Counted from the stretch's first letter, positions 9,258-20,288 are shown. The stretch is 64,000 bases of DNA from JAIEPW01 sp964406035 (GCA_964406035.1 CAYOQB010000004.1:16564-80563), one strand, 5' to 3'. Numbers and translations: made by a program. The notes: generated from the sequence alone by a model not told the origin.

Positions 9258-9719
9258 GTGGCCGGCAAGCTCCAATCCGAGTTGAAGCAAACCAAGCCGT
9301 TCGGCTCCAAGGGCCAGGAGGCGATCCTGGGATTGTGGCGCACCGCCGACCAGGTGCGCCGCGTGGCGGCGCGCAAGCTGGAGCCCCACGGCGTCACCCT
9401 GCAGCAGTACAACATCCTCCGCATCCTTCGCGGAGCAGGGAAGGATGGCATCCCCACGCTGGCCATCGGCGAGCGGCTGATCGAGGAAACCCCCGGCATC
9501 ACCCGCCTGCTGGACCGTATGGAGGCGAAGCAATGGGTCCGCCGGGAACGCTGCCCGCGGGATCGCCGCCAGGTGCTGTGTTATCTGACGCCGCAAGGCC
9601 GCGACCTCCTCTCCGGACTCGACTCCTCCATGAGCCGCCTGGACCAGCAGACGCTCTCCATGCTGAGCGAGGCCGAAATCGATTCGCTGATCGCAATTCT
9701 GGACAAGATTCGCGGCTAG
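9258..9719 (+). CDS. MarR-family transcriptional regulator
   Basis: 153 residues with the winged-helix MarR layout. The recognition helix region reads I-G-E-R-L-I-E-E-T-P-G-I-T-R-L-L-D-R-M, and the wing contains the family-typical C-P-R-D-R-R-Q. It starts with GTG at 9258; no Shine-Dalgarno is possible because the promoter -10 box ends 6 bases upstream. It probably represses its own promoter and the SnoaL-like gene 59 bases downstream. Ligand unknown. Confidence 0.88.
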   Translation: MAGKLQSELKQTKPFGSKGQEAILGLWRTADQVRRVAARKLEPHGVTLQQYNILRILRGAGKDGIPTLAIGERLIEETPGITRLLDRMEAKQWVRRERCPRDRRQVLCYLTPQGRDLLSGLDSSMSRLDQQTLSMLSEAEIDSLIAILDKIRG

Positions 9720-9778
9720 CGTGTTTCTTGCCTCAACAAATGACTAATCAACCACTGACCTATCAAGGAGAATCCAAC

Positions 9779-10129
9779 ATGACCGCCGAACTCGACAAGC
9801 AACTGAACGATCTGATCCTCTCCGGCAAGGCGATGGAAGCCTTCGACCGGTTCTACGCCGATGATGTCGTGATGCAGGAGAACGCAGCCGAGCCGATGAC
9901 CGGCAAGGCGCCCAATCGCGCCCGGGAGGAGCAGTTCTTTGGCTCCGTGGAGGAGTTTTACGCCAACCGGCTGCTCTCGAGCGCCGTGGACGGCGATGTT
10001 TCATTCTCGGAGTGGGAATGGGAACTGAAGTTCCGGGGCAGCCCGCGTGTGACCATGAACCAGGTCGCGGTGCGCCGCTGGAGCGGCGGCAAGGTAACTC
10101 ACGAGCGTTTCTACTACAACAAGGGCTAA
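9779..10129 (+). CDS. SnoaL-like / NTF2-fold protein
   Basis: 116 residues with an NTF2-like cone fold: an N-terminal helix, then F-Y-A-D-D-V-V-M-Q-E, E-E-F-Y-A-N and alternating strands ending W-S-G-G-K-V-T-H-E-R-F-Y-Y. Family members bind or isomerise small hydrophobic molecules. A clear AAGGAG lies 10 bases before the ATG. It is the likely target gene of the adjacent MarR regulator. The stop codon is 2 bases from the convergent NfeD gene. Confidence 0.8.
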   Translation: MTAELDKQLNDLILSGKAMEAFDRFYADDVVMQENAAEPMTGKAPNRAREEQFFGSVEEFYANRLLSSAVDGDVSFSEWEWELKFRGSPRVTMNQVAVRRWSGGKVTHERFYYNKG

Positions 10130-10131
10130 GC

Positions 10132-11400
10132 TCAGCCGGCGGGCCCGGCGCGCTCGACGTGGAGCTTCATTCCGTCGACTCCGGTAACGCGAACGGCAGT
10201 TCCGGCGGGTACGGGCGACGCCGCCTCGGCGTCCCAGTACTCGCCGCGAATGAATACCTTGCCCTTCGGATCTAGATCGGAGTGCGCTTCGCCAACCTGA
10301 TTGACCATGCCCGCGTCCGCGGTGATGGACTTGTTGCGCTGCGCTTTCATCACCAGCGACAGCAGGAACATCGTAATCAAGGAGAAGGGAATTGCCACCG
10401 CCAGCGCGGTCTTCCAATGAATCCGGATCTCGGGCGGGCCTTCAATCAGCAGCACCGCGCCCAAAACCATCGCCACCGCGCCGCCGGCGCCGAGAATGCC
10501 GTGCGAGGTGTACTGCGCCTCCAGGAAAAACAGCACGACGGCCAGCACCAGCAGCGCCACGCCCAGCGCATTGATCGGCAGCACGCTCAGGGCCGACAGG
10601 CCCAGCAGCAGCGCGATGCCGCCCGCCACGCCCGGCAGCACCAGTCCCGGCGAAGTGAACTCCACGTAGAGACCGAGGATTCCCAGCACCAGCAGAATGA
10701 ATCCCACATTCGGGTCGGCGATGCGCGAGACGATTTTCTCCCGCAAGCTCAGCTCAAAGCGCGCGATCTCCGGCGACGCCAGGTTCAGCCGCTGCGTGCT
10801 CCCGTCCCAGCGGCGGATCTCCACGCCATTGAGTTTCCGCAGCAGCTCTTCCTCGCTGGAGGCGATCCACTCGATTAGGTTTTGATCCTTCGCTTCCTTT
10901 TCGGTAAACGCGACGGCTTCGCGGACGGTCTTTTCGGCGAGTTCGGCGTTGCGGCCGCGCTTGGAAACCAGGCTCCGCAGGAAGGCCGCGGTGTCGTTCT
11001 CCACCTTGCGGCGCATCACCGGATCCATTTGCTGGCCCACCAGCACCGGCGACGCCGAGCCGGTGTTGGTGCCCGGCGCCATTGCAGCAATGTCCGCCGC
11101 CTGCAGAATGAAGAATCCGGCCGACGCCGCGCGAGCGCCGCCCGGTCCCACCCAGGCGATCACCGGGACCGGCGACGCGATCAGCTTCTCGCAGATGGCG
11201 CGCGTCGCGTCCGACAGGCCGCCCGGCGTATTCAGGCGCAGCAGCAGCGCCTCGGCGTTGTCCCGCTTGGCGGTTTCCAGCGCGCGGCTGATAATCTCCA
11301 CGGTGATGGGATGGATCACGCCGTCCACATCCACGGCGATCACCCTTTGCCCCAACAATTGTGCCGCCGCGAACGCGCCCAGGAGAAGAAGGCGACTCAT
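10132..11400 (-). CDS. NfeD-type membrane-bound serine protease (ClpP class)
   Basis: 422 residues. A signal peptide (1-17) leads into a ClpP-like protease domain with L-N-T-P-G-G (about 57-61), the nucleophile serine in A-A-S-A-G-F at S93, and a probable catalytic lysine at K131 (R-R-K-V-E-N-D). This is the Ser-Lys dyad arrangement known for NfeD1b proteins. Several transmembrane helices follow (about 225-330), then an OB-fold NfeD domain at the C-terminus (K-G-K-V-F-I-R-G-E-Y-W). These proteases work with stomatins in membrane quality control, but no stomatin gene is adjacent. Confidence 0.88.
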   Translation of the reverse strand: MSRLLLLGAFAAAQLLGQRVIAVDVDGVIHPITVEIISRALETAKRDNAEALLLRLNTPGGLSDATRAICEKLIASPVPVIAWVGPGGARAASAGFFILQAADIAAMAPGTNTGSASPVLVGQQMDPVMRRKVENDTAAFLRSLVSKRGRNAELAEKTVREAVAFTEKEAKDQNLIEWIASSEEELLRKLNGVEIRRWDGSTQRLNLASPEIARFELSLREKIVSRIADPNVGFILLVLGILGLYVEFTSPGLVLPGVAGGIALLLGLSALSVLPINALGVALLVLAVVLFFLEAQYTSHGILGAGGAVAMVLGAVLLIEGPPEIRIHWKTALAVAIPFSLITMFLLSLVMKAQRNKSITADAGMVNQVGEAHSDLDPKGKVFIRGEYWDAEAASPVPAGTAVRVTGVDGMKLHVERAGPAG

Positions 11401-11437
11401 GCGACCTCCTTCTCCCAGGGTAGTCCTTCGCTCGACG

Positions 11438-12448
11438 TCAGGAGGCGCGACGCTGGGCCGCGAACAGCGCCATCATCGCCAGCCCCGCGCCAACGGCGAT
11501 GGCCGCCGTAGTCATGGGCCGCCGCGCCGCCGTCGTGTACAGGCTCCGTTCGAACACATGCCCCTCGTGCCCCCCGCGCTCGCGAAGATCCTCGGAGGCC
11601 TCGTACAGGCTGTCCCCGCGCTCCTCCGCCCAGCTCTCCTTCTTCTGCTGATCGAACAGCGACCGCTCCATGTACTGATCGGTTAGCCGGGGTGAAATCT
11701 TCTCCATCGCGGCGATCAGCTTCGCCGATCCGCCCACCATCAGGTCCCGCACCGGATTCTCCGCCGCATGCAGAATCGCGTCGGCCACCAGTTGCGGCGA
11801 ATACACCGGCGCCGGCAGGTTCGGCTCCGCGTCCATGTAGTTGCGGGCATGCTGCGGAAACGGCGTATCGATGGACGCCGGTTGCACCAGCGTCACCGAT
11901 ACCGGAGCGCCCTCCTGCTCCAGCTCCATTCGCAGCGTGTCCGTGTACGCCTTCACCGCGGCTTTGGACGCCGAATACGCGCCCTGCAGCGGAAACGCCC
12001 GATCCGACACCACGCTGCCCACGTTGATCAGCGCCCCGCCGCGCGTCCGCAGATGCTCGAGCGCGACCCGCGATCCCTGCACCACACCCCAAAAGTTGGT
12101 CTCGAACAAACGCCGCTGGTCCTCCACGGGAACATCCAGCGATTTCCCATAGATGGAGACGCCGGCGTTGTTTACCCAGGTGTCGAAGCCGCCGAAACGC
12201 CCCCGCGCGGCCTCGGCAACCTTGCGAACTTCACCTTCCTGACCGACATCCGCGACGACGCACTCCACCTCGCAGCCCGCGCCGCGGAGTTCCTGCTCGA
12301 TCTGCCGCAACGCGTTCTCGCTCCTGCCGGCCAGCGTCAGCTTCGCCCCCGCTCGCGCCGCCGCCCGTGCCGTCGCCAGGCCGATGCCGCTCGTGGCCCC
12401 TGTGATCACCATCACTTGATCCCTTAAATGCTTGAGAACAATATTCAT
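11438..12448 (-). CDS. Short-chain dehydrogenase with C-terminal membrane anchor
   Basis: 336 residues from the ATG at 12448, chosen because it directly precedes the Rossmann strand and has AGGAGGT upstream; an ATG 18 codons earlier is possible. The nucleotide-binding motif T-G-A-T-S-G-I-G, the N-N-A-G motif and the catalytic Y-S-A-S-K are all present, so it should be an active NAD(P)-dependent oxidoreductase. The C-terminal 25 residues form a hydrophobic segment (A-I-A-V-G-A-G-L-A-M-M-A-L-F-A-A), an addition over the family's usual 250 residues. It is divergent from the YihY gene. Confidence 0.88.
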   Translation of the reverse strand: MNIVLKHLRDQVMVITGATSGIGLATARAAARAGAKLTLAGRSENALRQIEQELRGAGCEVECVVADVGQEGEVRKVAEAARGRFGGFDTWVNNAGVSIYGKSLDVPVEDQRRLFETNFWGVVQGSRVALEHLRTRGGALINVGSVVSDRAFPLQGAYSASKAAVKAYTDTLRMELEQEGAPVSVTLVQPASIDTPFPQHARNYMDAEPNLPAPVYSPQLVADAILHAAENPVRDLMVGGSAKLIAAMEKISPRLTDQYMERSLFDQQKKESWAEERGDSLYEASEDLRERGGHEGHVFERSLYTTAARRPMTTAAIAVGAGLAMMALFAAQRRAS

Positions 12449-12565
12449 AAATTGCCGATACCTCCTGAAATCCACGAATACTCTGCATGGACATCTGCTC
12501 ACCCTCGGGTGTTACATTCCGCCAACGATTTCCGCGGCAACCGGATTGCATCACTGGATCTGGTC

Positions 12566-13444
12566 ATGTTGCGCGACTTGTACCCTATGCTGAAGGCGGC
12601 CATCACCGACTGGTCCCAGGACGAATCTCCCCGCCTGGGCGCGGCGCTGGCCTACTACACGCTGTTTTCGCTGGCCCCCCTGCTGGTCATCATCATCGGC
12701 ATCGCCAGTTGGGTGCTGGGAAGCGATGAAGCCAAGCAAAGTGTAATCAACCAGGTCTCCAATCTGGCGGGAGCGCAAATCGGGGACACCGTACGCGATA
12801 TCGTGGAGCACGCTAACAGGCAGCGCGCCGGTGTCATCGGCGCCATCGTGGGGTTCGTCACACTCCTCATCGGCGCTTCCGGCGCTTTCGTCGAACTCCA
12901 GACCGCCCTGAACCGCATCTGGGAAGCGCCGGAGGCGCCCAAACAGGGCTGGATGGCTACCGTGAAACGTCGCGCGTTCGCGTTCCTGCTGGTCCTAGCG
13001 GCCGGGTTCCTTCTTCTTTTATCCGTCGCGGTCACCACCGCGCTCTCCGCCGCCGGAAAGTTCGTCGAGCGGATTCTGCCTGCCCCTGAATTTTTGTTGC
13101 AGGGCGCGAACATCCTGATCTCCATTGCCGTGCTTACCGTCGTCTTCGCGCTCATCTACCGCTATGTTCCCGACGTGGACATCGCCTGGAGCGACGTCTG
13201 GCTCGGCGCCGCCTTTACCGCCACCCTGTTCACCCTCGGCAAGACGCTGATCTCCCTGTACCTGGGCATGAGCGGCATGACCTCCGCCTTCGGCGCTGCC
13301 GGAAGCGTCATCGCACTGCTGGTTTGGATCTACTACTCCACGCTGATCTTCTTCTTCGGCGCGGAATTCACCCAGGTGTACGCTTGCGAGAAGGGTTCCA
13401 AGAGCTTGAGCTGCGGCAAAACACCCACGGAGCAGCCGGCCTGA
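12566..13444 (+). CDS. YihY/BrkB-family membrane protein
   Basis: 292 residues from the ATG at 12566, with six predicted membrane helices. The family signature is visible: an N-terminal R-L-G-A-A-L-A-Y-Y-T-L-F-S-L-A-P, a P-D-V-x-I-x-W region (Y-V-P-D-V-D-I-A-W), and a final Y-Y-S-T-L-I-F-F-F-G-A-E-F-T. Function is uncertain; family members were once called ribonuclease BN. The frame is open upstream to 12428, but that part lacks similarity and overlaps the divergent SDR gene. Confidence 0.85.
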   Translation: MLRDLYPMLKAAITDWSQDESPRLGAALAYYTLFSLAPLLVIIIGIASWVLGSDEAKQSVINQVSNLAGAQIGDTVRDIVEHANRQRAGVIGAIVGFVTLLIGASGAFVELQTALNRIWEAPEAPKQGWMATVKRRAFAFLLVLAAGFLLLLSVAVTTALSAAGKFVERILPAPEFLLQGANILISIAVLTVVFALIYRYVPDVDIAWSDVWLGAAFTATLFTLGKTLISLYLGMSGMTSAFGAAGSVIALLVWIYYSTLIFFFGAEFTQVYACEKGSKSLSCGKTPTEQPA

Positions 13445-13493
13445 AAACCGTTTCCGCCGAAACCGACGGCTGGTGAGATTCATCTGACCAGAC

Positions 13494-13973
13494 ATGCAGG
13501 TTGTGACCGCAGTGATGTCTGCAGTTTTGATGTTGGCCCCCGACGGGGTCTCCGCTCCGGAATTGAGATTGGACCTGCTGGGCGCGCCTCTGGCCAGGCT
13601 CAGCGCCGGCGATCGCCGCGTGCTGGATGAAGCGGTCGGCTTGATTCGCAAGGGCGATCACACCCTGGCGCTAGCCCGCCTCTCCGCGCTCAAGAACGGA
13701 AACCCCGACAATGGCGCGCTCCGCGTGGTCGCTTCGTACGCGCTGCTGCAGGCCGGCAATCTGCTCGGCGCCTTCGATGAGGCCCGGAAGGCCGACACGC
13801 GCGAGAACACCACCGGCTACATCTGCCTCTTCCTGGGGAAAGTTGCGCTGCTCACCGGAAACACCGCCGCTTGCGATCGCGAATTGAAGCACCTCTCCAA
13901 CTCCAAGGACCTGGCTCGCGAGGTGGCCGAACTCCAGCGGGAACGCCAGGCCGTGTCGCCTGCACGCAAGTAA
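13494..13973 (+). CDS. Small exported TPR-like protein
   Basis: 159 residues. A hydrophobic N-terminus (V-V-T-A-V-M-S-A-V-L-M-L-A) looks like an export signal. The rest is helical with TPR-like pairs: A-L-A-R-L-S-A-L-K...N-P-D-N-G-A-L-R-V-V-A-S-Y-A-L-L-Q-A-G and a second pair ending L-L-T-G-N-T-A-A-C. No enzymatic motif, so a protein-protein interaction role is inferred. It lies 49 bases downstream of the YihY gene and may be co-transcribed. The start has no obvious ribosome-binding site. Confidence 0.6.
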   Translation: MQVVTAVMSAVLMLAPDGVSAPELRLDLLGAPLARLSAGDRRVLDEAVGLIRKGDHTLALARLSALKNGNPDNGALRVVASYALLQAGNLLGAFDEARKADTRENTTGYICLFLGKVALLTGNTAACDRELKHLSNSKDLAREVAELQRERQAVSPARK

Positions 13974-14004
13974 AAAAGGCAGGCTTCCTTGAAGAAAGCC
14001 TGCC
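13972..14004 (-). terminator. Rho-independent terminator of the 14035-16533 gene
   Basis: Perfect 9-bp stem GGCAGGCTT/AAGCCTGCC (13978-13986 with 13996-14004). On the minus strand it is followed by six T residues (A run at 13972-13977). It lies 30 bases beyond the minus-strand stop codon and abuts the stop of the plus-strand 13494 gene. Confidence 0.9.
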
Positions 14005-14034
14005 GTAGGTGAGCACTCGACCGGAGAAAAAGGC

Positions 14035-16533
14035 TCAGGGTTGCAGCGGCAGGATGCCGGGATTGGAAAACTTCCCGTTCACCCGCACGATGATTGGCGC
14101 GACAGCGCCGGTCGGGATCGATGCCGGCAGGCGGAACAGGATTGTCTGCGTGCCCACCAGGCCTTCGGCGGCGCCGGCAAACACCGGTTCCACCACCGCG
14201 TCCGCCACCAGCACTTCCACCTTGTCGGCCACCACGTACTGCTGCGCGTCCGTCACCTGGAATCCATCGATCGCGCGCCGCGTATACGGTCCCAGGCCGT
14301 TCGCGTAAATGCGGATCAATTCGCCGCGCCGGGCCGGACGCTGCGGCGTTACCTGCGATCCGTCCTCGCGCAACGCGAGCAGGATCTGCCTCCCGTCCGG
14401 CATCTGGCTGCCGTAGATCCCCGGAGCATTGCGCGCGACCTTGAACTCGCCCGTGACATCCGGCAGCCCCTGCCGCTGGATGCGAAGCTTATAGTCGCCG
14501 TCGGCGAGGTCGGAGCTCAATTGCGCGTTGATCTGCTCCTGCGACACGTAGAGCAGGGGCAGCCAGCGGCCCTCGACTTCCACCGCGGTCCCGGCGATCG
14601 ATTGCTGCAGCGGATTCGAGCGTCCCGCCTCGAGCCGCGGCGCAAGATCCTCGCCGAAAATCGAGATGATAGAGCCCGGCGCCACCGCCTTCTCCGGAGT
14701 CTCACCCACCGCGTTACGCGTAACCGCCGGCGGGATGAAGGGAACCTTGTCCATGCCCGCGACCACGACGCGCGCCAGCGACATCCGCACCACGCCGGTC
14801 GGCGAGGTGCTCTGAATGTCGCCAGTGAAGCGCCGGAACTTCCAGCCCGGCCGCGCTTCCGCGGTCACCGTGACTTCCTGGTTGAGAGGATAGAAGCGAT
14901 CCGGGCTGGGCGGATCCAGTTGGAAGGTCACGCCTTCTTCCGGATCGCCGATCGTGATCAGCCGGAATGCCGTGCGGTAGTTCGCGACAAACTCCGCCAC
15001 GCCGTCACTGAAGCGGTAGTTCTGCGTCGCCGTCGTGCTGTCGGACCAGGAGACGAACTCGTGCCGCTGGTCTTCGGAAACGGATTGACGCATCGGCGCC
15101 ATGAAACTGACTTCCGTGCCCGCGCGGCGGTCGATCACGCACGGCGATGTGCAATCGGCCCCGTCCACCACCAGCCGCAGCCCCGGAGGATTGGTCTTCA
15201 CCGTTACCTGTCCCAGCAGTTCAAATCGCGCGGAGAGGTCGAATACCGCGTCCGGCGAATTCGGCACGGTGATCTCCTGCGTGCGGGCGCCGCCGTTTGA
15301 CCAGCTTACAAACGTCCAGCGGCGGCCCTGTGCGTCCACCGCGGTTTCCGGCGCGGCCACCATCTGCTTGGAATTGGGCGCCCAGACAAAGTTGTTGCCC
15401 GGCCAGTTATCGCGCCCGTTAATAGTCAGCTTCAAGCCCGCCGGCTCGGTGCGGATCGTGGAGCGGATGCCGCGGACGAAACGCGCGGTGATCACCGTCG
15501 GCGTCGAAATGTCCCAGTCGGCGACCAGCGTCGCATTCTGTCCCAGGCCGTTGCTGAACCCGTCGAATACCCAGTCCGCCCGCCCGTTGCGATCCACTTG
15601 TGGCGTGGGCGCGCCCACCAGGTGCGAAGAGCCGGGAATGAAATCGAACTCGCCATAACAAAGCGGCGGAAGCCCCGGCGGCGCGTTCACCGGAAGCCGC
15701 CGGAAATCCGGCTCGCAGGCATCCGCTCCCGGCTGCGGTCCCGTGGGATTGTCAATCGTCCGGTCCACCGAACTCGTCGGCGTTTCCGTCCGGTCGACGC
15801 TCACCTTCAACCCCGGAGGGTCAGTAAGGAACTTCACCCGCTTGCCGCGCTCGAAGTGCGCCGCCAGCGTGATCGGCCCGTCGATCCGCAGGTTCAGAAG
15901 ATATGGGACCGGCGGCCGCCCCGAATAGGACCACCCCGTGAACACGTATCCGGGGAAGGGAAACGCGTTCAGACGATATTCATTCTCCGTCAGCCAGATC
16001 CGCTGGTTGCCGTTGATGTAGCAATTGGGCTCAATCCAGGCGATGCCGGCCAGAAATTGCGAACCGGGTTCTCCCGGCGCGCCGCCTCCGCCAGCCGCTC
16101 CCCCGCAGAACACCGGAGCCAGCTCCGTGTTCAATTGCGGGTTGCCCAGGATCTGGAAGTTGATGCGGAAGTGCCGCTCCGTCATCGCCGTCAGTGACGT
16201 GAGATTTGCGTTGGCCGTGATCACCTGCACGTTCTCGCACGTCGGGATCAACAGACTCCGGCTGTCCTGCCAGCCACTGAAGAAATAACGGTAGTTCAGG
16301 TCCACGCTGCCCTGGTAGCCGTTGCACCCGGTTCCTTCCGTCAGCGGGAACTCCAGCACGTGCCGCGATCCGACAGGCCAGGAAAACGTGGTCGCGCTCT
16401 CGTACAACTGCCCGTCCACATAGAAGCGCGCCCCCTCGGGGCTCGTCGAAATCCGGGTGCTTACGATCGTCTGCTGCGCCGAAAGGGACCCGGCAGCCAT
16501 CGCCGCCACCAGTGCCAGTACAAGACGTTTCAT
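14035..16533 (-). CDS. Secreted PEGA-repeat protein with Solibacter C-terminal domain
   Basis: 832 residues from the ATG at 16533, where a clean signal peptide begins (M-K-R-L-V-L-A-L-V-A-A-M-A-A-G-S-L-S-A-Q). The upstream open frame overlaps the neighbouring gene and is not coding-like. At least four PEGA-like repeats follow the pattern T-x-P-x-G-x-x-(F/V)-x-V-D-G, with starts T-S-P-E-G-A, T-D-P-P-G-L, T-E-P-A-G-L and T-N-P-P-G-L. They alternate with W-S-N-G-style F-x-x-W-S-D segments. The C-terminal ~220 residues match the Solibacter-type domain also present at 3584-7051. Probably a cell-surface or extracellular adhesion/matrix protein. No catalytic motif seen. Confidence 0.75.
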   Translation of the reverse strand: MKRLVLALVAAMAAGSLSAQQTIVSTRISTSPEGARFYVDGQLYESATTFSWPVGSRHVLEFPLTEGTGCNGYQGSVDLNYRYFFSGWQDSRSLLIPTCENVQVITANANLTSLTAMTERHFRINFQILGNPQLNTELAPVFCGGAAGGGGAPGEPGSQFLAGIAWIEPNCYINGNQRIWLTENEYRLNAFPFPGYVFTGWSYSGRPPVPYLLNLRIDGPITLAAHFERGKRVKFLTDPPGLKVSVDRTETPTSSVDRTIDNPTGPQPGADACEPDFRRLPVNAPPGLPPLCYGEFDFIPGSSHLVGAPTPQVDRNGRADWVFDGFSNGLGQNATLVADWDISTPTVITARFVRGIRSTIRTEPAGLKLTINGRDNWPGNNFVWAPNSKQMVAAPETAVDAQGRRWTFVSWSNGGARTQEITVPNSPDAVFDLSARFELLGQVTVKTNPPGLRLVVDGADCTSPCVIDRRAGTEVSFMAPMRQSVSEDQRHEFVSWSDSTTATQNYRFSDGVAEFVANYRTAFRLITIGDPEEGVTFQLDPPSPDRFYPLNQEVTVTAEARPGWKFRRFTGDIQSTSPTGVVRMSLARVVVAGMDKVPFIPPAVTRNAVGETPEKAVAPGSIISIFGEDLAPRLEAGRSNPLQQSIAGTAVEVEGRWLPLLYVSQEQINAQLSSDLADGDYKLRIQRQGLPDVTGEFKVARNAPGIYGSQMPDGRQILLALREDGSQVTPQRPARRGELIRIYANGLGPYTRRAIDGFQVTDAQQYVVADKVEVLVADAVVEPVFAGAAEGLVGTQTILFRLPASIPTGAVAPIIVRVNGKFSNPGILPLQP

Positions 16534-16637
16534 ATGATGCCGATACCCCAGGTGTAGAACTTCAGGAACTCTAGTCCTAGCGTTAGATCGGCAGGGGAGC
16601 CCGTGACCTTTAGCCGCTCCGGGCAGGCGTCCAAAAC

Positions 16638-16677
16638 ACAAAAAAACCGGCGGAAGTCCCACTCGGACCGCCGCCGG
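16638..16677 (-). terminator. Rho-independent terminator of the second haem/copper gene
   Basis: Stem CCGGCGG (16647-16653) with CCGCCGG (16671-16677), extended by an inner GTCC/GGAC pair. A run of A immediately to the left reads as a T-tract on the minus strand. It is 33 bases beyond the stop at 16710. Confidence 0.85.
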
Positions 16678-16709
16678 CATCTCACTCCCAAACAGAGGCT
16701 TAAGCTGCT

Positions 16710-18071
<1,362 letters not shown>

Positions 18072-18263
18072 ATCGCACCTCCTGATCCGCCCGTTCGCCC
18101 AACCCGGCGGACCGTGTTGCCTAAATCATACCTCCGCCGCTTCTTTGCTGAGCTTAAAGGATTGTCAAGGTGTTGGCCGCCGAATTCGCATGGAGAAACT
18201 GCAATCTCTGTGCTATCCTGCTCACACTGTTGAACTTGAATCTCACTTAGGGGAACACACAAG

Positions 18264-20288
18264 TTGAAGCGCTTCTTGGTCGCGGCCTTCGCCGCGCTGA
18301 CCGCAATGGGCCAGACCGAATATTCTTTCTCTGACGGCGGCAGGAAAACCACCTACCAGCTTTCCACCGACGAGGTGTTCACAACGAAGGGCGCTGGCGT
18401 GCGCAACGTGCTCCGCCAGGCCGCCTGGGGAGACGGCGTCGTGAGCGTGATGCGCTCCGCAACCGCGATGAACAGCATCCGCGAGTCCAAAGTTGCCGAC
18501 CGGAAAGGCATGGCGCCAGTGTTTTACAACCGTGGCGAGCTGCCGCCGCCCGAGGTGCTCGCGGCCATGCCGGAATCGCAGCGGCTGCAACGAATGGAAG
18601 TCGCGCGGCGCACCATGACCGCGAAGCTGCTGGTGAAGGCCGGAGAAGCACGCTACGGCGAACTGACTTCCACGAAGCCGTCGGGGATGGAGCGGAGCGC
18701 CTTGAACGGCTGGACCCTGGTGAGCTATGCCGACCCCTTCGCGGCTCTGGATGCGGCCGACTGGATGGTCGCGCAAGGCGGTTGGGAGTTCACGCCCGTG
18801 TTTGCGCGCGTCCTGAAAGTCCGGCAGGCGTTGCAGCGCCCAGTGAATGATCCGCTGTATCCCAACCTATGGCACCTGGACGGAGCCGCGCCCCGCAATC
18901 TGAACATGAAGGACACCTGGGACACGGTCACCGGCAAGGGAATCAACATTGCCGTCGTGGACGACGGGCTCGAAGTCGCTCACGAGGATCTCTCAACCAG
19001 CGTTTATCCGCTCGCTTCCGGATACCACCGCAACTTCAAGTCCGACGGCGAGCCGAACGATCCCACGCCGCTGGCCGCGAAAGACAATCACGGCACGAAC
19101 TGCGCCGGCCTGATCGGCGCTACCGGCTTCAACAGCATCGGCCTGACCGGCGTCGCGCCGGAGTCGATGATGATGGGGTTGCGGCTGATCGGCGGCACAA
19201 CGGCGGAGGATGCCGAGTCCACGGCCATGGGCTGGCAGCCGGAAGGCCTCATCGTTCACATCTCCAGCAACAGTTGGGGCGCGGCCGACGACGCCAAGGC
19301 GGACGGGCGCGACAGCGCCTTGAAGAAAGCCGCGATGGAAAAGTCGGCAACACAGAACCGCGACGGGCTGGGCACGGTGATCGTCGTTTCCGCCGGCAAC
19401 GGGCGTTCCGACGGCGACGATTCCAGCTACGACGAGTTCTCGAGCTCGCCGTTCGCCATGGCGGTCGGCGCTGTGGGCAACGACGGTACGCAGAGCTCCT
19501 ATTCCGAGAGCGGCCTGAACCTGGCGATCTCGGCCTTCGGCGGCGAGTTCCAGCCGCCCAATGTCATGTGGACCACGAACAACACCGGCGATGAGGCGTT
19601 CGGGTTGAAGAACACCAATTTCCCCAGCACGACGGCGCCCGTGAACTATACGGACGCCTTCAACGGAACATCCTCGGCGGCTCCGCAGGTGTCGGGCGCA
19701 ATCGCGCTGATGCTGGAAGCGAATCCCAGGCTGGGCTATCGCGACGTGAAAGAGATCCTGTTGAAGACCGCCAGCCGGGAAGGACTGAAGCCCGGCAACG
19801 AAGGCGAGACCTTCACCGCCAACGGCGGCGGCTTCACTTTCAGCCGGGCCTTCGGCGCAGGCATCCTCAATGTCGCGGACGCGGTGACGACGGCCAAAGA
19901 CTGGGTCAACCTCGGACCGCTGGTGACCGCGGAAGCTTCGGCCGAAGGCGGCGCGATCGCCGACGACGGCACGCCTTCCACCGTAGAACTCGACTTGCAA
20001 TCGGCGAGTATCCGCGTGGAGCACGTGGAGATTACCGTTACTGTGAAGCACGCCAACCGGGGCGATGTCGGTTTCGCGATCGTGTCGCCAGGCGGCATGA
20101 CTACGTTTGCCAACAACCGGCCTCCGGACGATGCGGCGGATTTCACGGACTACACCTTCACGTCGCCCCACTTCTGGGGCGAATCGGCGGCCGGTGTTTG
20201 GAAGGTCTCGGCGATCGACGCGCGCGCGAACGAGGTCAGCGGGAACCTGGTCAGCGTCAAGATCAAGGTTTACGGGACAGCGCAGTAG
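18264..20288 (+). CDS. Secreted S8 (kexin-like) serine protease with P-domain
   Basis: 674 residues, with a TTG start at 18264 preceded by AGGGGAA. Signal peptide 1-16 (A-A-L-T-A-M-G-Q), propeptide to about 195. The catalytic triad is intact: D233 in A-V-V-D-D-G, H276 in N-H-G-T-N-C, and S470 in N-G-T-S-S-A-A-P. The VDDG form and the C-terminal P-domain (about 560-674, with V-E-I-T-V-x-V-x-H and the closing S-V-K-I-K-V-Y-G-T) place it in the kexin/proprotein-convertase branch. It should cleave extracellular proteins, perhaps after basic residues. A decayed copy of its last ~50 codons lies at 21581-21730. Confidence 0.9.
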   Translation: MKRFLVAAFAALTAMGQTEYSFSDGGRKTTYQLSTDEVFTTKGAGVRNVLRQAAWGDGVVSVMRSATAMNSIRESKVADRKGMAPVFYNRGELPPPEVLAAMPESQRLQRMEVARRTMTAKLLVKAGEARYGELTSTKPSGMERSALNGWTLVSYADPFAALDAADWMVAQGGWEFTPVFARVLKVRQALQRPVNDPLYPNLWHLDGAAPRNLNMKDTWDTVTGKGINIAVVDDGLEVAHEDLSTSVYPLASGYHRNFKSDGEPNDPTPLAAKDNHGTNCAGLIGATGFNSIGLTGVAPESMMMGLRLIGGTTAEDAESTAMGWQPEGLIVHISSNSWGAADDAKADGRDSALKKAAMEKSATQNRDGLGTVIVVSAGNGRSDGDDSSYDEFSSSPFAMAVGAVGNDGTQSSYSESGLNLAISAFGGEFQPPNVMWTTNNTGDEAFGLKNTNFPSTTAPVNYTDAFNGTSSAAPQVSGAIALMLEANPRLGYRDVKEILLKTASREGLKPGNEGETFTANGGGFTFSRAFGAGILNVADAVTTAKDWVNLGPLVTAEASAEGGAIADDGTPSTVELDLQSASIRVEHVEITVTVKHANRGDVGFAIVSPGGMTTFANNRPPDDAADFTDYTFTSPHFWGESAAGVWKVSAIDARANEVSGNLVSVKIKVYGTAQ

